From an uncultured Candidatus Actinomarina sp. (lineage in GTDB: Bacteria > Actinomycetota > Acidimicrobiia > Actinomarinales > Actinomarinaceae): DNA of 64,000 bases. The notes beneath the pieces were generated by a model. The model ran no database searches and was not told where the DNA came from. It saw only the letters and a list, made by a program, of their open reading frames with translations. Positions within the stretch are counted from its first letter, which is position 1. Each line of letters begins with the position of its first letter. The DNA lies in assembly GCA_902610815.1 (NCBI GenBank), contig CACLXG010000001.1, positions 504,056 to 568,055 on the forward strand, given 5' to 3'. The translations under genes and the position numbers were made by a program. Shown piece after piece: positions 62,965 through 64,000 of this stretch.

Positions 62965-64000
62965 TTATCCTCCAAATGCTTTAGAAAGAAGACTAACAAC
63001 AGCGTCATTGGTTGCTCCAAATATAAGCTTTGGAAATACACCGATAAGAATTGTTAAAATTACAAGTGGAATCCATGCAGCTAATTCATAACCATCTGCA
63101 TCATGAAGCTCCATTTCATTCCACTCATCAGAGGGTTCACCTAGATTAACTCTTTGTAACATCCATAACAAATATCCTGCAGTTAATACAGTTCCAATAG
63201 CTCCAGCAACCATTGATCCTCGAAAAACCATAACATTTAATCCATCAAGTGGATTGAATGCTCCAAGTAATGCCATAAACTCTCCCCAAAATCCAGCAAG
63301 TCCAGGCAAGCCTAAAGAAGCCATCGCGGTAAATCCTAACAGTGCTCCAGTTTTTGGAAGTAGTTTCATATTTCCACCTAATCTGCCCATGTCACGAGTA
63401 TGATATGTGTGTGCCATAGAGCCTGATAAGAAAAATAATAAACCAGTGATTACTCCATGAGCGACCATACCGATCATTGCAGCATTTATACCAATTGGTG
63501 TTAACGATGCAATTCCTAACATTACAAAACCCATATGACCTACAGACGAAAATGCAATAAGTCTTTTTAAATCAGTTTGAGCTAAACATGCAAGTGAACC
63601 ATAAATAATTCCTATTGCAGACAAAATTGCGATGGCAGGTGCCCATGCTTTTGCTTGTTCCGGAAGTATTGGTATTGCGATTCTTACAAAACCGTAAGAT
63701 CCTAATTTTAAGAGAATTGCAGCTAACAATACTGAACCAACTGTAGGAGCTGCAGTATGTGCGTCTGGAAGCCAAGTATGCAGTGGCCACATTGGAACTT
63801 TAACCGCAAAGCCAAGAAACAAAACTGCAAAAACTAACATTGCAAACGTGCCTGTAAATGCGCCATTAGTTCCAAGTTCAATTAATTCAGGGATGCTAAA
63901 AGTTCTATTACCCCTGTAATACAATCCTAAAAAGCCAAGTAACATAAATGCGGAACCAAATAGAGTGAAAACAAAAAACTTAATACTTGCATATAGCCTT
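62965..64000 (-). CDS. nuoM: NADH-quinone oxidoreductase subunit M (5' end cut by window edge)
   Basis: The C-terminal 344 residues of a Mrp-antiporter-like complex I subunit; the frame stays open to the right edge, so the true start is outside. M-W-P-L-H-T-W-L-P-D-A-H-T-A-A-P-T and L-L-K-L-G-S-Y-G-F are diagnostic, with the pumping lysine in L-L-K-L-G. The helix-rich C-terminus ends before nuoN. An in-frame ATG near 63945 lies inside a helix and is not the start. Confidence 0.96.
   Translation of the reverse strand, partial: RLYASIKFFVFTLFGSAFMLLGFLGLYYRGNRTFSIPELIELGTNGAFTGTFAMLVFAVLFLGFAVKVPMWPLHTWLPDAHTAAPTVGSVLLAAILLKLGSYGFVRIAIPILPEQAKAWAPAIAILSAIGIIYGSLACLAQTDLKRLIAFSSVGHMGFVMLGIASLTPIGINAAMIGMVAHGVITGLLFFLSGSMAHTYHTRDMGRLGGNMKLLPKTGALLGFTAMASLGLPGLAGFWGEFMALLGAFNPLDGLNVMVFRGSMVAGAIGTVLTAGYLLWMLQRVNLGEPSDEWNEMELHDADGYELAAWIPLVILTILIGVFPKLIFGATNDAVVSLLSKAFGG

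Overview
The window is a gene-dense, AT-rich bacterial chromosome segment with no mobile elements, CRISPR array or rRNA. The longest gap without a recognised protein gene is about 200 bases and is filled by a ribozyme. Three things point to the Actinomycetota. RpoC carries a charged, coiled-coil-like insertion of about 100 residues at 140-240. The order alr-tsaE-tsaB-rimI-tsaD-groES-groEL is typical of that phylum. So is the run rpmG ... tRNA-Trp-secE-nusG-rplK-rplA-rplJ-rplL-rpoB-rpoC. The low GC, overlapping genes and zinc-sparing ribosomal proteins suggest a streamlined marine lineage such as the 'Candidatus Actinomarina' (OM1) group. That placement is inference.

Layout. Bases 1-5,300 hold small accessory genes: a flavin reductase, csaA, a membrane thioredoxin whose catalytic cysteine codon is TGA (possible selenoprotein), a Fur-family regulator with a perfect 7-1-7 operator in front of a CbiQ/CbiO metal transporter pair, an esterase, and a peptidase-S51-like protein with a CysS-like tail. 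Bases 5,300-13,600 (minus strand) hold the aromatic amino acid pathway: aroH, then a classical attenuator with a Tyr-Phe-Tyr-Phe leader peptide, then aroF-tyrA-aroA-aroE-aroC-aroK-aroB-aroQ-pheA, all overlapping. Bases 13,700-23,000 hold groEL/groES, the t6A genes, alr, an orphan DpnI-like nuclease, and glmS preceded by a recognisable glmS ribozyme and by glmM.

Bases 23,000-55,100 (minus strand) form one almost unbroken transcription and translation supercluster: S9-L13-truA, the alpha, spc, S10 and str operons, rpoBC, L7/L12-L10 (with an L10 leader), L1-L11, nusG, secE and tRNA-Trp. It follows an ECF sigma/anti-sigma pair, rpmG and tRNAs Met, Thr and Tyr. Bases 56,500-58,300 are two plus-strand membrane or secreted proteins of unknown role. 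From 58,300 to the right edge the minus strand carries a PfkB kinase, a rhodanese, HtpX, a MidA-type methyltransferase and the complex I subunits NuoN and NuoM (cut by the edge).

Cross-cutting themes. (1) Zinc economy: S4, S14, L33 and L36 are all zinc-ligand-poor forms at their standard loci, and RpoC has lost its second zinc site. (2) Many monocistronic genes look leaderless, with a TANNNT box 5-6 bases before the start codon. (3) RNA-level control appears at glmS (ribozyme), the aro operon (attenuation) and rplJ (L10 leader). (4) Two genes (aroQ, nuoN) seem to start with ATT. The best candidates for something new are the UGA-containing thioredoxin with a SECIS-like hairpin and the aromatic attenuator.
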